DNA of 64,000 nucleotides, taken from contig OX638135.1 in the NCBI GenBank assembly GCA_951804985.1, positions 64,905,639-64,969,638 of the forward strand, read 5' to 3'. The notes under the pieces were generated by a model. The model was not told the origin of the DNA. It made no database searches and saw only the letters and a program-made list of their open reading frames with translations. A program made the translations under genes and the position numbers. Positions 41,147-54,345 of this stretch are shown here, in pieces. The DNA comes from Dryomyza anilis. Its lineage: Eukaryota > Arthropoda > Insecta > Diptera > Dryomyzidae. The first letter of the stretch is position 1. Every line of letters begins with the position of its first letter.

Positions 41147-41831
41147 TTGTATACTCTACACTAAGAGTGAAAGGGTATATGCAGTTTGGTACGCCGTTTG
41201 TAACACCCAGAAGGAAGCGTCTCCGGTATGGAAAAGTATATGTATTCTTGATCAGCATGACCTCCTGAGTCAATTTATCGATGTCCGTCTATCTGTCTGT
41301 TGAAATCTTGATTACAGAAAAACTAAAAGAGCTAAATAAATGAAACTCCTAATTTAGATTACTTATATATCTACGATGTCTGTCAGTGAAAATTGGCATG
41401 ATCAGTATATTGTGAACTGTCATATAAAACATACATCTACTGGTGAATTTTACTGTATACGTGCATATATAAACTTTTTTGTTCAAATATATATTGACTT
41501 CATGCTCAAATGCATGAAAATAATGTTTTCCTGCAAAACGACTAGTGGTTCAAAAAAAAATATCGAAATTCGGTACACCTACCCATTTGTAAATATGGGT
41601 ATCAAATGAATGAAAATTCTTCAGCGATTGAAAGTTTGTATTTGTTTTCAGGATTCGTATACCCTGGTGACCTATATACCACTTTGAATGGTAACCACAC
41701 ATATGTGTAGGGTATTTATAGTCGGCTTAGACCGACTATAATTTTGATAATCCTAACTATCATAATAACGCATACTATAAAATGTCCCTACTTTAAAATT
41801 TCCCTTGTGACCTAACCTTCCCAACTGGTTT
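41147..41831 (-). repeat. Dispersed GACA-containing repeat, copy D (inverted)
   Basis: Minus-strand copy of the family at 3175-3828, of the same subfamily as copy C (shared GGGACATTTTATAGTA). The GACA run is reduced. The frame seen across its centre is also present in the other copies and is not a gene. Confidence 0.8.
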
Positions 41832-42167
41832 TATATGTACACAGATTTTTTTTTGTTACGAAATATCTTTTATATTCTTTAATTATTATCAGTTAATTAC
41901 TGCATGTAGCAGGGAAAGCTTATAGAAACTCTTTGGTTTACTCCGGCATGAAGGGGAAATTCACCACACTATACATATACACCTCACTCTCTCTTTACGC
42001 TCACGTCCACATACAACACTCGCTTTTTACGCAGACTTGAAAATGCAGCACTCGCTCTTTACACACGCGTATACATGCATCACTCGCTCTCGTCACATAC
42101 TCACATACAGTAGCAAAGAACTTTTCGCACACGATCAACTGATAACCAACACTTCGCTGCCTGATAG
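41832..42167. repeat. Degenerate CACTCGCTCT-type repeats
   Basis: Between about 41955 and 42100, phrases such as CACTCGCTCTTTACACAC and ACTCGCTTTTTACGC recur every 30-40 bases. Bounded at the right by the hAT-like element's target duplication. Confidence 0.5.
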
Positions 42168-42867
42168 CAGTGTTGACAATTTTTCAAAAGCAAAACCCAC
42201 CAAATCGAGGCAATAAAGCCGTTTTTTAAAGCAAACTCACCGTTCCTTAACTAGGAACTAGGAATAATTAGAAAGTTAAGGACAACAAAAATATTCAGAA
42301 AAAACTGACTGCAATGTCTCGAATCACTTATAAATCTCGGTTAATTCTTAAACTCAATCCGAGAAATAAATGTGATTCATTGTGGCATCGGTTCAAGTTT
42401 TTCCTGTTTCTTGATTATTCTAATTTAATTCGAACATATCGTCATTGTAGAAGTCACCAACTACATTTTAAAAATGTTAATAATAGGTTTACAAAAGTAC
42501 TTTTGTATCCGACGGTTTCTAATCTATTAGACCGACATTGGCATACATTAATGAGAACATGATATTTAAATGGTTTTAATTTTTATAGTATTAACATAAA
42601 TGCATTTAAAAAGTTTTGTAAAAATTGTATTGGCGAGTCTTACCACCTCGACGATGTGCATATTGTAGAAAATGCTTTTCTTATTTTATTTAAATACCCA
42701 AGTTACAGATCTAAACGAATAGAAAACATAACGAAATGCACTAAATCCTGAAATGGATTGGGCCCGAATTCTTCTTTATAAAATCGAACCGTTAACCGTT
42801 TTTTTTCGAGTTTTATTTTTTAAAACCCACCAGATTTAGCGGGAAACCCACCAAGTTGGCATCACTG
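42168..42867. mobile_element. Non-autonomous hAT-like element, 700 bp
   Basis: Left end CAGTGTTGACAATTT, right end the complement of CAGTGATGCCAACTT: typical hAT termini, 11 of 15 matching. Flanks CCTGATAG (42160-42167) and CTGGATAG (42868-42875) agree at 6 of 8 positions, fitting an old 8-bp target duplication. AAACCCACC occurs inside each end in opposite orientation. No transposase recognised. Confidence 0.65.
42314..42562 (+). CDS. Hypothetical 82-aa open frame inside hAT-like element
   Basis: Reads MSRITYKSRLILKLNPRNKC, rich in Leu, Arg and His, and the reading continues after the stop as a further 50 residues. No domain recognised. It may be a relic of captured sequence or chance. Confidence 0.2.
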   Translation: MSRITYKSRLILKLNPRNKCDSLWHRFKFFLFLDYSNLIRTYRHCRSHQLHFKNVNNRFTKVLLYPTVSNLLDRHWHTLMRT

Positions 42868-43270
42868 CTGGATAGATCAGTCTGACGGTGGTCTTCGGCG
42901 TGTGCAGACACCACCACAAGTAGGTACTGCTTTGGTGGGAGAAGCATACAAAGACTGCTCACCGTTTGCCTCAACGTAGGACAAGAGTGCGCGGGTCGTA
43001 GAGAGTGGGATCTGCTGGTCCCAATCCCCTCAGACGACTAGCAGCATTTTTTGCAGTAGGCAGAGTGCCCTTCTGGTGGTTACTGTCAAAGTGTGCAGGC
43101 TTACACACACTAACACCCACTCAATCAGCAGAAAAGGATTTGGCGGTTTAAAAAACGGAGGACGCCCACTCAATCAGCAGAAAAGGATTTGGCGGTTTAA
43201 AAAACGGAGGACGCGCCAAAAGAATCAGTCGGACTGGAATTTGGCCCGGAAAGATTCACGCATATATTTA
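42868..43270. other. G+C-richer patch with a 49-bp perfect tandem pair
   Basis: Noticeably less AT-rich than its surroundings, with no clear frame. At 43117-43214, a 49-base unit beginning CACTCAATCAGCAGAAAAGG occurs twice in a row without change, so the duplication is young. Origin of the patch unknown. Confidence 0.5.
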
Positions 43271-43928
43271 TTTTTTTTTGTAATTTTCGCTGAATAATAT
43301 TAATAAAATTTGGATTTTTATAAGATGTTAAAAAAAAATAATATAACAACAGATTTTCCTTTCTTAGATAAATTACAATTTATTTTGGACTCCTGGCACC
43401 GCTGTCCTACCTAGCAGAAAGAATCATTATACCTTTTGCATATTTTCTCCATTTTTCACAGAAAGATGTTTATAACTAATAACTATTTGAATCCAAAATT
43501 CCATTCATTTATCTCTGTAAACAATGCCATGGTTATACATTAAACTTTTACATATGAAACTGCCAAACCCCCCCCCCCCCCTCTTTTCTAATTCCGCCAA
43601 TTTAAATAAAGGGATAGTGTACCATTATAAGCAAACTAAGTTCAACGTTTTTTTCATTTATCTCTTAACCTTCAAAAGTTATATGCTAATATGTGCGAAC
43701 ATTATTTGTATGACATACATATATAATAGTGCCATGTCCACATAGAGTAACTAAATCCGAAGTTTCATCAATTTATCTCTTAAAATATTGAACTATCGTT
43801 TGTAAAATTCCTCTCCCCCTTTTTCACCCAGCCAGATACATCTATTAACTAATTGCATCCTAAATTTTGTCCATTTATCTCTTGTACAACAAAAGTTACA
43901 GATTTATGAGACGCAAAAGTTCCTTCTA
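43271..43928. repeat. Degenerate repeat around CATTTATCTCTT
   Basis: CATTTATCTCT or a variant occurs near 43506, 43647, 43767 and 43870, each followed by a related AAAAGTTA-type stretch, suggesting an old tandem unit of 100-140 bases. Includes a run of 14 C at about 43568-43581. Confidence 0.45.
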
Positions 43929-44275
43929 ACCCACTGTGCCCCGTACTCAGTATGGGCTAGTCAATTTTTGTAAGGTCAATGCGTTATTATTTTTTTTTTT
44001 GTTTGATATACCCAATTTTGTAAAAAGTTAGTTTTCAATTTCAAATATACACGAAAACTTTGTATTGACTTCCTTTTGTCTATTAAGTTTAGTTTGTTCC
44101 AGGGGTTCGTGTGGTGTACCGTTTTTATTCCAGTTATAAATGTAGTAACCAAAAAAAAATGCTTCCAAAATAGTTTTTCCCAAAGTCAGTTCATCCCTGG
44201 TACATTATATTCCGGACTATTCTTTTATTGATAATTCTTTTCCAGAGATAATTTTTCCCAGAGACAATTCTCAAA
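43929..44275 (+). repeat. Dispersed repeat E, copy 2
   Basis: Partner of 30494-30867. Its end, ACAATTCTCAAA, abuts the first base of RTE copy 3, so either the RTE inserted here or the repeat is an RTE-transduced leader. Confidence 0.7.
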
Positions 44276-46089
44276 CATGCCTCGGATACCGACCGGAAAA
44301 CACGATGACAACCTACGCAAACGTATAAAGGATCATGATTTACGGATATGCACCTGGAATGTCCGAACCCTTTATAGCGAAGGGGCCACTATCCAGCTGG
44401 TTGATATCCTCGAAAGATACAATGCTGACATCACCCCAATTCAGGAAATGCGATGGACAGGACATATTCTACAGCTACCATGCGGAGAGGCATGAATTTG
44501 GTTGTGGATTTGTAGTCGGCAAGAGACTCCGCCACCTTGTCTCTAGGTTCACACCCGAGAACGAACGACTAGCAACAATCCGCATCAAGGCTAAATACTT
44601 CTACATCAGTCTTATTTCTGCGCACGCTCCAAAGAATGAGAAGGACGATGAAACCAAAGAGACCTTCTATGATCGCCTCGACGAAGCCTATGAGCGCTGC
44701 CCCCGACACGACATCAAAATCGTGATTTGGCGACTTTAATGCCAAGGTGGGCCATGAGAATATTTTTCGTCCGACAGTTGGACAATTCAGCCTCTACGAC
44801 AACACCTCCGATAATGGAATGAGGCTGTTCCAACCAAATTGATCATGTTGTGGTTGACGGAAGGCACGTTTCTAGTGTGATGGACGTACGTTCGATCCGA
44901 AATGCCAATATCGACTCTGATCACTTCCTTGTAGCAGCCAAGGTTCGCACACACTTAAGCGCTGCGAAAAATGGACGGAAACCCACGCAAAGAAAGCTAG
45001 ACGTTAGTAAGCTGCACACACAACACACCGAATAAGCCTATGCCTCTCGACTCTCACACCTGCTTGCCCAAGGCACTCCACCTCTCAATGATATATGCGC
45101 GCAGTGGACACACGTCTCCCGCTAATGCGTACGGCTGCCGAAGAGGTGCTTGGATTCCAACGCCCACTACGGAACAAGTGGTACGACGAACAGTGTCGCG
45201 CAGCCACTGCAGAGAAACACGCTGCATATAGAGCTACACTGCAGTCGGTAGTTACGCGAGCCGCGTAAGTAAAGAGAACTAGAAAGACGCGACTGTGAAG
45301 ATATTGAGATGCATGGCGACAGGAACGGGTGTCGAGGTGGGTGTCGAGGGCAGATCGACACCCACCACCTTTTCGTCGACTACAAAGCTGCCTTCGACAG
45401 TTCGAAAAGGAGTCGCCTATACGCCACCTTCTTTGAGTTCGGTATACCTGCGAAACATATAATGCTTTGAGAGGGAATCGCGTCGAATGGGTCTTACGGT
45501 GAACGAGGGCAAGACGAAGTACCTAGTAGCAAACGGCGTGTTGGACAACACGTCACTATTGACAACCATTCCTTCGAAGTTGTGAAGGACTTTGTATACC
45601 TAGGAACCAGCATCAACAAGGAAAACAATGTCAGCCTGGAGATTAGCCGAAGGATAACTCTTGCCAACAGGTGTTACTTTGGGCTTAGTAGGCAATTGAG
45701 GAGCAGAGCCCTATCTCGACGGACAAAATCATGCCAGTCCTCCTCTATTACGCTGATGCATGGACGCTCGAGAGAAAGATTCTTCGGAAAATCAATGGCC
45801 CGATATGCGTTGATAACGAGTACAGAATCAGAAGGAACGACGAGCCCTATGAACTCTACGCCGACATTGACATAGTCAGGCGCATTAAGATCCAGCGCTT
45901 ACGCTGTGTTCAATTCTGTACCCAGTGGTGGTCAACGTCGGAGAGGGCGTCCGAATCTCCGGTGGAGCGACAAAGTGCGAGACAACCTGACAACACTTGG
46001 AGTGCAAAACTGGCGCAAGCGCGCGCAATGCAGAAACTACTGGAAACTGGTGATTGCTGCGGCCGAAACCCACATATTTTATGTTTTTT
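44276..46089 (+). mobile_element. RTE-type non-LTR retrotransposon, copy 3
   Basis: Starts at the endonuclease ATG region (DLRICTWNVRTLYSEGATIQ), includes VSRFTPENERLATIRIKAKY and YERCPRHDIKIV with a frameshift just before the GDFNAKVG block, then [20 protein letters not shown] and [15 protein letters not shown]. The linker and most of the RT are deleted (about 45265-45480; only HLFVDYKAAFD-like and ESRRMGLTVNE pieces are left). The C-terminal part runs from FEVVKDFVYLGTSINKENNV to the family's 3' end. After AAACCCACATATTTTATG the sequence passes directly into the heptanucleotide array. Not functional. Confidence 0.85.
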
Positions 46090-49000
46090 ATTTTATATTT
46101 TATATTTTATATTTTATATTTTATATTTTATATTTTATATTTTATATTTTATATTTTATATTTTATATTTTATATTTTATATTTTATATTTTATATTTTA
46201 TATTTTATATTTTATATTTTATATTTTATATTTTATATTTTATATTTTATATTTTATATTTTATATTTTATATTTTATATTTTATATTTTATATTTTATA
46301 TTTTATATTTTATATTTTATATTTTATATTTTATATTTTATATTTTATATTTTATATTTTATATTTTATATTTTATATTTTATATTTTATATTTTATATT
46401 TTATATTTTATATTTTATATTTTATATTTTATATTTTATATTTTATATTTTATATTTTATATTTTATATTTTATATTTTATATTTTATATTTTATATTTT
46501 ATATTTTATATTTTATATTTTATATTTTATATTTTATATTTTATATTTTATATTTTATATTTTATATTTTATATTTTATATTTTATATTTTATATTTTAT
46601 ATTTTATATTTTATATTTTATATTTTATATTTTATATTTTATATTTTATATTTTATATTTTATATTTTATATTTTATATTTTATATTTTATATTTTATAT
46701 TTTATATTTTATATTTTATATTTTATATTTTATATTTTATATTTTATATTTTATATTTTATATTTTATATTTTATATTTTATATTTTATATTTTATATTT
46801 TATATTTTATATTTTATATTTTAAATTTTTTTATTTTATATTTTATATTTTATATTTTAAATTTTTTTATTTTATATTTTATATTTTATATTTTATATTT
46901 TATATTTTATATTTTATATTTTATATTTTATATTTTATATTTTATATTTTATATTTTATATTTTATATTTTATATTTTATATTTTATATTTTATATTTTA
47001 TATTTTATATTTTATATTTTATATTTTATATTTTATATTTTATATTTTATATTTTATATTTTATATTTTATATTTTATATTTTATATTTTATATTTTATA
47101 TTTTATATTTTATATTTTATATTTTATATTTTATATTTTATATTTTATATTTTATATTTTATATTTTATATTTTATATTTTATATTTTATATTTTATATT
47201 TTATATTTTATATTTTATATTTTATATTTTATATTTTATATTTTATATTTTATATTTTATATTTTATATTTTATATTTTATATTTTATATTTTATATTTT
47301 ATATTTTATATTTTATATTTTATATTTTATATTTTATATTTTATATTTTATATTTTATATTTTATATTTTATATTTTATATTTTATATTTTATATTTTAT
47401 ATTTTATATTTTATATTTTATATTTTATATTTTATATTTTATATTTTATATTTTATATTTTATATTTTATATTTTATATTTTATATTTTATATTTTATAT
47501 TTTATATTTTATATTTTATATTTTATATTTTATATTTTATATTTTATATTTTATATTTTATATTTTATATTTTATATTTTATATTTTATATTTTATATTT
47601 TATATTTTATATTTTATATTTTATATTTTATATTTTATATTTTATATTTTATATTTTATATTTTATATTTTATATTTTATATTTTATATTTTATATTTTA
47701 TATTTTATATTTTATATTTTATATTTTATATTTTATATTTTATATTTTATATTTTATATTTTATATTTTATATTTTATATTTTATATTTTATATTTTATA
47801 TTTTATATTTTATATTTTATATTTTATATTTTATATTTTATATTTTATATTTTATATTTTATATTTTATATTTTATATTTTATATTTTATATTTTATATT
47901 TTATATTTTATATTTTATATTTTATATTTTATATTTTATATTTTATATTTTATATTTTATATTTTATATTTTATATTTTATATTTTATATTTTATATTTT
48001 ATATTTTATATTTTATATTTTATATTTTATATTTTATATTTTATATTTTATATTTTATATTTTATATTTTATATTTTATATTTTATATTTTATATTTTAT
48101 ATTTTATATTTTATATTTTATATTTTATATTTTATATTTTATATTTTATATTTTATATTTTATATTTTATATTTTATATTTTATATTTTATATTTTATAT
48201 TTTATATTTTATATTTTATATTTTATATTTTATATTTTATATTTTATATTTTATATTTTATATTTTATATTTTATATTTTATATTTTATATTTTATATTT
48301 TATATTTTATATTTTATATTTTATATTTTATATTTTATATTTTATATTTTATATTTTATATTTTATATTTTATATTTTATATTTTATATTTTATATTTTA
48401 TATTTTATATTTTATATTTTATATTTTATATTTTATATTTTATATTTTATATTTTATATTTTATATTTTATATTTTATATTTTATATTTTATATTTTATA
48501 TTTTATATTTTATATTTTATATTTTATATTTTATATTTTATATTTTATATTTTATATTTTATATTTTATATTTTATATTTTATATTTTATATTTTATATT
48601 TTATATTTTATATTTTATATTTTATATTTTATATTTTATATTTTATATTTTATATTTTATATTTTATATTTTATATTTTATATTTTATATTTTATATTTT
48701 ATATTTTATATTTTATATTTTATATTTTATATTTTATATTTTATATTTTATATTTTATATTTTATATTTTATATTTTATATTTTATATTTTATATTTTAT
48801 ATTTTATATTTTATATTTTATATTTTATATTTTATATTTTATATTTTATATTTTATATTTTATATTTTATATTTTATATTTTATATTTTATATTTTATAT
48901 TTTATATTTTATATTTTATATTTTATATTTTATATTTTATATTTTATATTTTATATTTTATATTTTATATTTTATATTTTATATTTTATATTTTATATTT

Positions 49001-52000
49001 TATATTTTATATTTTATATTTTATATTTTATATTTTATATTTTATATTTTATATTTTATATTTTATATTTTATATTTTATATTTTATATTTTATATTTTA
49101 TATTTTATATTTTATATTTTATATTTTATATTTTATATTTTATATTTTATATTTTATATTTTATATTTTATATTTTATATTTTATATTTTATATTTTATA
49201 TTTTATATTTTATATTTTATATTTTATATTTTATATTTTATATTTTATATTTTATATTTTATATTTTATATTTTATATTTTATATTTTATATTTTATATT
49301 TTATATTTTATATTTTATATTTTATATTTTATATTTTATATTTTATATTTTATATTTTATATTTTATATTTTATATTTTATATTTTATATTTTATATTTT
49401 ATATTTTATATTTTATATTTTATATTTTATATTTTATATTTTATATTTTATATTTTATATTTTATATTTTATATTTTATATTTTATATTTTATATTTTAT
49501 ATTTTATATTTTATATTTTATATTTTATATTTTATATTTTATATTTTATATTTTATATTTTATATTTTATATTTTATATTTTATATTTTATATTTTATAT
49601 TTTATATTTTATATTTTATATTTTATATTTTATATTTTATATTTTATATTTTATATTTTATATTTTATATTTTATATTTTATATTTTATATTTTATATTT
49701 TATATTTTATATTTTATATTTTATATTTTATATTTTATATTTTATATTTTATATTTTATATTTTATATTTTATATTTTATATTTTATATTTTATATTTTA
49801 TATTTTATATTTTATATTTTATATTTTATATTTTATATTTTATATTTTATATTTTATATTTTATATTTTATATTTTATATTTTATATTTTATATTTTATA
49901 TTTTATATTTTATATTTTATATTTTATATTTTATATTTTATATTTTATATTTTATATTTTATATTTTATATTTTATATTTTATATTTTATATTTTATATT
50001 TTATATTTTATATTTTATATTTTATATTTTATATTTTATATTTTATATTTTATATTTTATATTTTATATTTTATATTTTATATTTTATATTTTATATTTT
50101 ATATTTTATATTTTATATTTTATATTTTATATTTTATATTTTATATTTTATATTTTATATTTTATATTTTATATTTTATATTTTATATTTTATATTTTAT
50201 ATTTTATATTTTATATTTTATATTTTATATTTTATATTTTATATTTTATATTTTATATTTTATATTTTATATTTTATATTTTATATTTTATATTTTATAT
50301 TTTATATTTTATATTTTATATTTTATATTTTATATTTTATATTTTATATTTTATATTTTATATTTTATATTTTATATTTTATATTTTATATTTTATATTT
50401 TATATTTTATATTTTATATTTTATATTTTATATTTTATATTTTATATTTTATATTTTATATTTTATATTTTATATTTTATATTTTATATTTTATATTTTA
50501 TATTTTATATTTTATATTTTATATTTTATATTTTATATTTTATATTTTATATTTTATATTTTATATTTTATATTTTATATTTTATATTTTATATTTTATA
50601 TTTTATATTTTATATTTTATATTTTATATTTTATATTTTATATTTTATATTTTATATTTTATATTTTATATTTTATATTTTATATTTTATATTTTATATT
50701 TTATATTTTATATTTTATATTTTATATTTTATATTTTATATTTTATATTTTATATTTTATATTTTATATTTTATATTTTATATTTTATATTTTATATTTT
50801 ATATTTTATATTTTATATTTTATATTTTATATTTTATATTTTATATTTTATATTTTATATTTTATATTTTATATTTTATATTTTATATTTTATATTTTAT
50901 ATTTTATATTTTATATTTTATATTTTATATTTTATATTTTATATTTTATATTTTATATTTTATATTTTATATTTTATATTTTATATTTTATATTTTATAT
51001 TTTATATTTTATATTTTATATTTTATATTTTATATTTTATATTTTATATTTTATATTTTATATTTTATATTTTATATTTTATATTTTATATTTTATATTT
51101 TATATTTTATATTTTATATTTTATATTTTATATTTTATATTTTATATTTTATATTTTATATTTTATATTTTATATTTTATATTTTATATTTTATATTTTA
51201 TATTTTATATTTTATATTTTATATTTTATATTTTATATTTTATATTTTATATTTTATATTTTATATTTTATATTTTATATTTTATATTTTATATTTTATA
51301 TTTTATATTTTATATTTTATATTTTATATTTTATATTTTATATTTTATATTTTATATTTTATATTTTATATTTTATATTTTATATTTTATATTTTATATT
51401 TTATATTTTATATTTTATATTTTATATTTTATATTTTATATTTTATATTTTATATTTTATATTTTATATTTTATATTTTATATTTTATATTTTATATTTT
51501 ATATTTTATATTTTATATTTTATATTTTATATTTTATATTTTATATTTTATATTTTATATTTTATATTTTATATTTTATATTTTATATTTTATATTTTAT
51601 ATTTTATATTTTATATTTTATATTTTATATTTTATATTTTATATTTTATATTTTATATTTTATATTTTATATTTTATATTTTATATTTTATATTTTATAT
51701 TTTATATTTTATATTTTATATTTTATATTTTATATTTTATATTTTATATTTTATATTTTATATTTTATATTTTATATTTTATATTTTATATTTTATATTT
51801 TATATTTTATATTTTATATTTTATATTTTATATTTTATATTTTATATTTTATATTTTATATTTTATATTTTATATTTTATATTTTATATTTTATATTTTA
51901 TATTTTATATTTTATATTTTATATTTTATATTTTATATTTTATATTTTATATTTTATATTTTATATTTTATATTTTATATTTTATATTTTATATTTTATA

Positions 52001-53984
52001 TTTTATATTTTATATTTTATATTTTATATTTTATATTTTATATTTTATATTTTATATTTTATATTTTATATTTTATATTTTATATTTTATATTTTATATT
52101 TTATATTTTATATTTTATATTTTATATTTTATATTTTATATTTTATATTTTATATTTTATATTTTATATTTTATATTTTATATTTTATATTTTATATTTT
52201 ATATTTTATATTTTATATTTTATATTTTATATTTTATATTTTATATTTTATATTTTATATTTTATATTTTATATTTTATATTTTATATTTTATATTTTAT
52301 ATTTTATATTTTATATTTTATATTTTATATTTTATATTTTATATTTTATATTTTATATTTTATATTTTATATTTTATATTTTATATTTTATATTTTATAT
52401 TTTATATTTTATATTTTATATTTTATATTTTATATTTTATATTTTATATTTTATATTTTATATTTTATATTTTATATTTTATATTTTATATTTTATATTT
52501 TATATTTTATATTTTATATTTTATATTTTATATTTTATATTTTATATTTTATATTTTATATTTTATATTTTATATTTTATATTTTATATTTTATATTTTA
52601 TATTTTATATTTTATATTTTATATTTTATATTTTATATTTTATATTTTATATTTTATATTTTATATTTTATATTTTATATTTTATATTTTATATTTTATA
52701 TTTTATATTTTATATTTTATATTTTATATTTTATATTTTATATTTTATATTTTATATTTTATATTTTATATTTTATATTTTATATTTTATATTTTATATT
52801 TTATATTTTATATTTTATATTTTATATTTTATATTTTATATTTTATATTTTATATTTTATATTTTATATTTTATATTTTATATTTTATATTTTATATTTT
52901 ATATTTTATATTTTATATTTTATATTTTATATTTTATATTTTATATTTTATATTTTATATTTTATATTTTATATTTTATATTTTATATTTTATATTTTAT
53001 ATTTTATATTTTATATTTTATATTTTATATTTTATATTTTATATTTTATATTTTATATTTTATATTTTATATTTTATATTTTATATTTTATATTTTATAT
53101 TTTATATTTTATATTTTATATTTTATATTTTATATTTTATATTTTATATTTTATATTTTATATTTTATATTTTATATTTTATATTTTATATTTTATATTT
53201 TATATTTTATATTTTATATTTTATATTTTATATTTTATATTTTATATTTTATATTTTATATTTTATATTTTATATTTTATATTTTATATTTTATATTTTA
53301 TATTTTATATTTTATATTTTATATTTTATATTTTATATTTTATATTTTATATTTTATATTTTATATTTTATATTTTATATTTTATATTTTATATTTTATA
53401 TTTTATATTTTATATTTTATATTTTATATTTTATATTTTATATTTTATATTTTATATTTTATATTTTATATTTTATATTTTATATTTTATATTTTATATT
53501 TTATATTTTATATTTTATATTTTATATTTTATATTTTATATTTTATATTTTATATTTTATATTTTATATTTTATATTTTATATTTTATATTTTATATTTT
53601 ATATTTTATATTTTATATTTTATATTTTATATTTTATATTTTATATTTTATATTTTATATTTTATATTTTATATTTTATATTTTATATTTTATATTTTAT
53701 ATTTTATATTTTATATTTTATATTTTATATTTTATATTTTATATTTTATATTTTATATTTTATATTTTATATTTTATATTTTATATTTTATATTTTATAT
53801 TTTATATTTTATATTTTATATTTTATATTTTATATTTTATATTTTATATTTTATATTTTATATTTTATATTTTATATTTTATATTTTATATTTTATATTT
53901 TATATTTTATATTTTATATTTTATATTTTATATTTTATATTTTATATTTTATATTTTATATTTTATATTTTATATTTTATATTT
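46090..53984. repeat. 7.9 kb array of the heptanucleotide TATTTTA
   Basis: About 1,100 head-to-tail copies of TATTTTA with almost no variation, except two variant spots at 46822-46832 and 46858-46868 (TAAATTTTTTT), 36 bases apart. Because 7 is not a multiple of 3, all plus-strand frames give the same Phe/Ile/Tyr/Leu heptad and remain open for more than 2,700 codons; these are not proteins. The array begins at the 3' end of RTE copy 3 and stops exactly where a SINE starts. Reported length may be affected by assembly. Confidence 0.97.
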
Positions 53985-54345
53985 CGTAGGCGCGGTAGCT
54001 CAGTTAGTGCGTTGGGGTGCGAGCCGAAAGGTCCCCGGTTCAAGCCTGGACTTGGGCTAACAACATCTTTTAATAGAAACATTTTTCTATACCGCGCTAC
54101 CTCTCGGCAATAAATGGCAAACCTACGAGAGTAAAACATTGCCTATGAAAAGCACTCACCCGCCGTTCGGATTCGGCAATAAACTGTAGGTCCCACCACT
54201 TTGAGTACAAATATAACACGCACAGCTCGAAATGGTGAGAGCGGTCGGTCTAAGTTCTTATAGGACTGTAGTGCAAAACTATTATATTATTATAAAATAT
54301 TTCGTTCCTGAGCTAAACCGTTAAAAAACTCGTTTAAAATTTAAT
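53985..54345 (+). mobile_element. tRNA-derived SINE (type 2)
   Basis: A box region TAGCTCAGTTAGTGCGTTGG, B box GGTTCAAGCCT at 54037-54047, then AACATCTTTTAATAGAAACA, CTCTCGGCAATAAATGGCAA, and AACTGTAGGTCCC, ending in CTATTATATTATTATA. Three more copies are at 37196, about 56878 and about 59927. From memory this order resembles SINEs very abundant in tephritid flies. The first bases adjoin the satellite directly. Confidence 0.75.

Noticed and set aside
53985..54060. Possible functional tRNA gene
   Set aside because: A and B boxes are present, but the stem pairing is poor, the sequence continues into a conserved SINE body, and other copies share that body.
45731..54113. Open frames of more than 2,700 codons rich in Phe-Ile-Tyr-Leu
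   Set aside because: A 7-base repeat with no stop in any plus-strand frame is necessarily open throughout; this is simple-sequence DNA, not a giant membrane protein.
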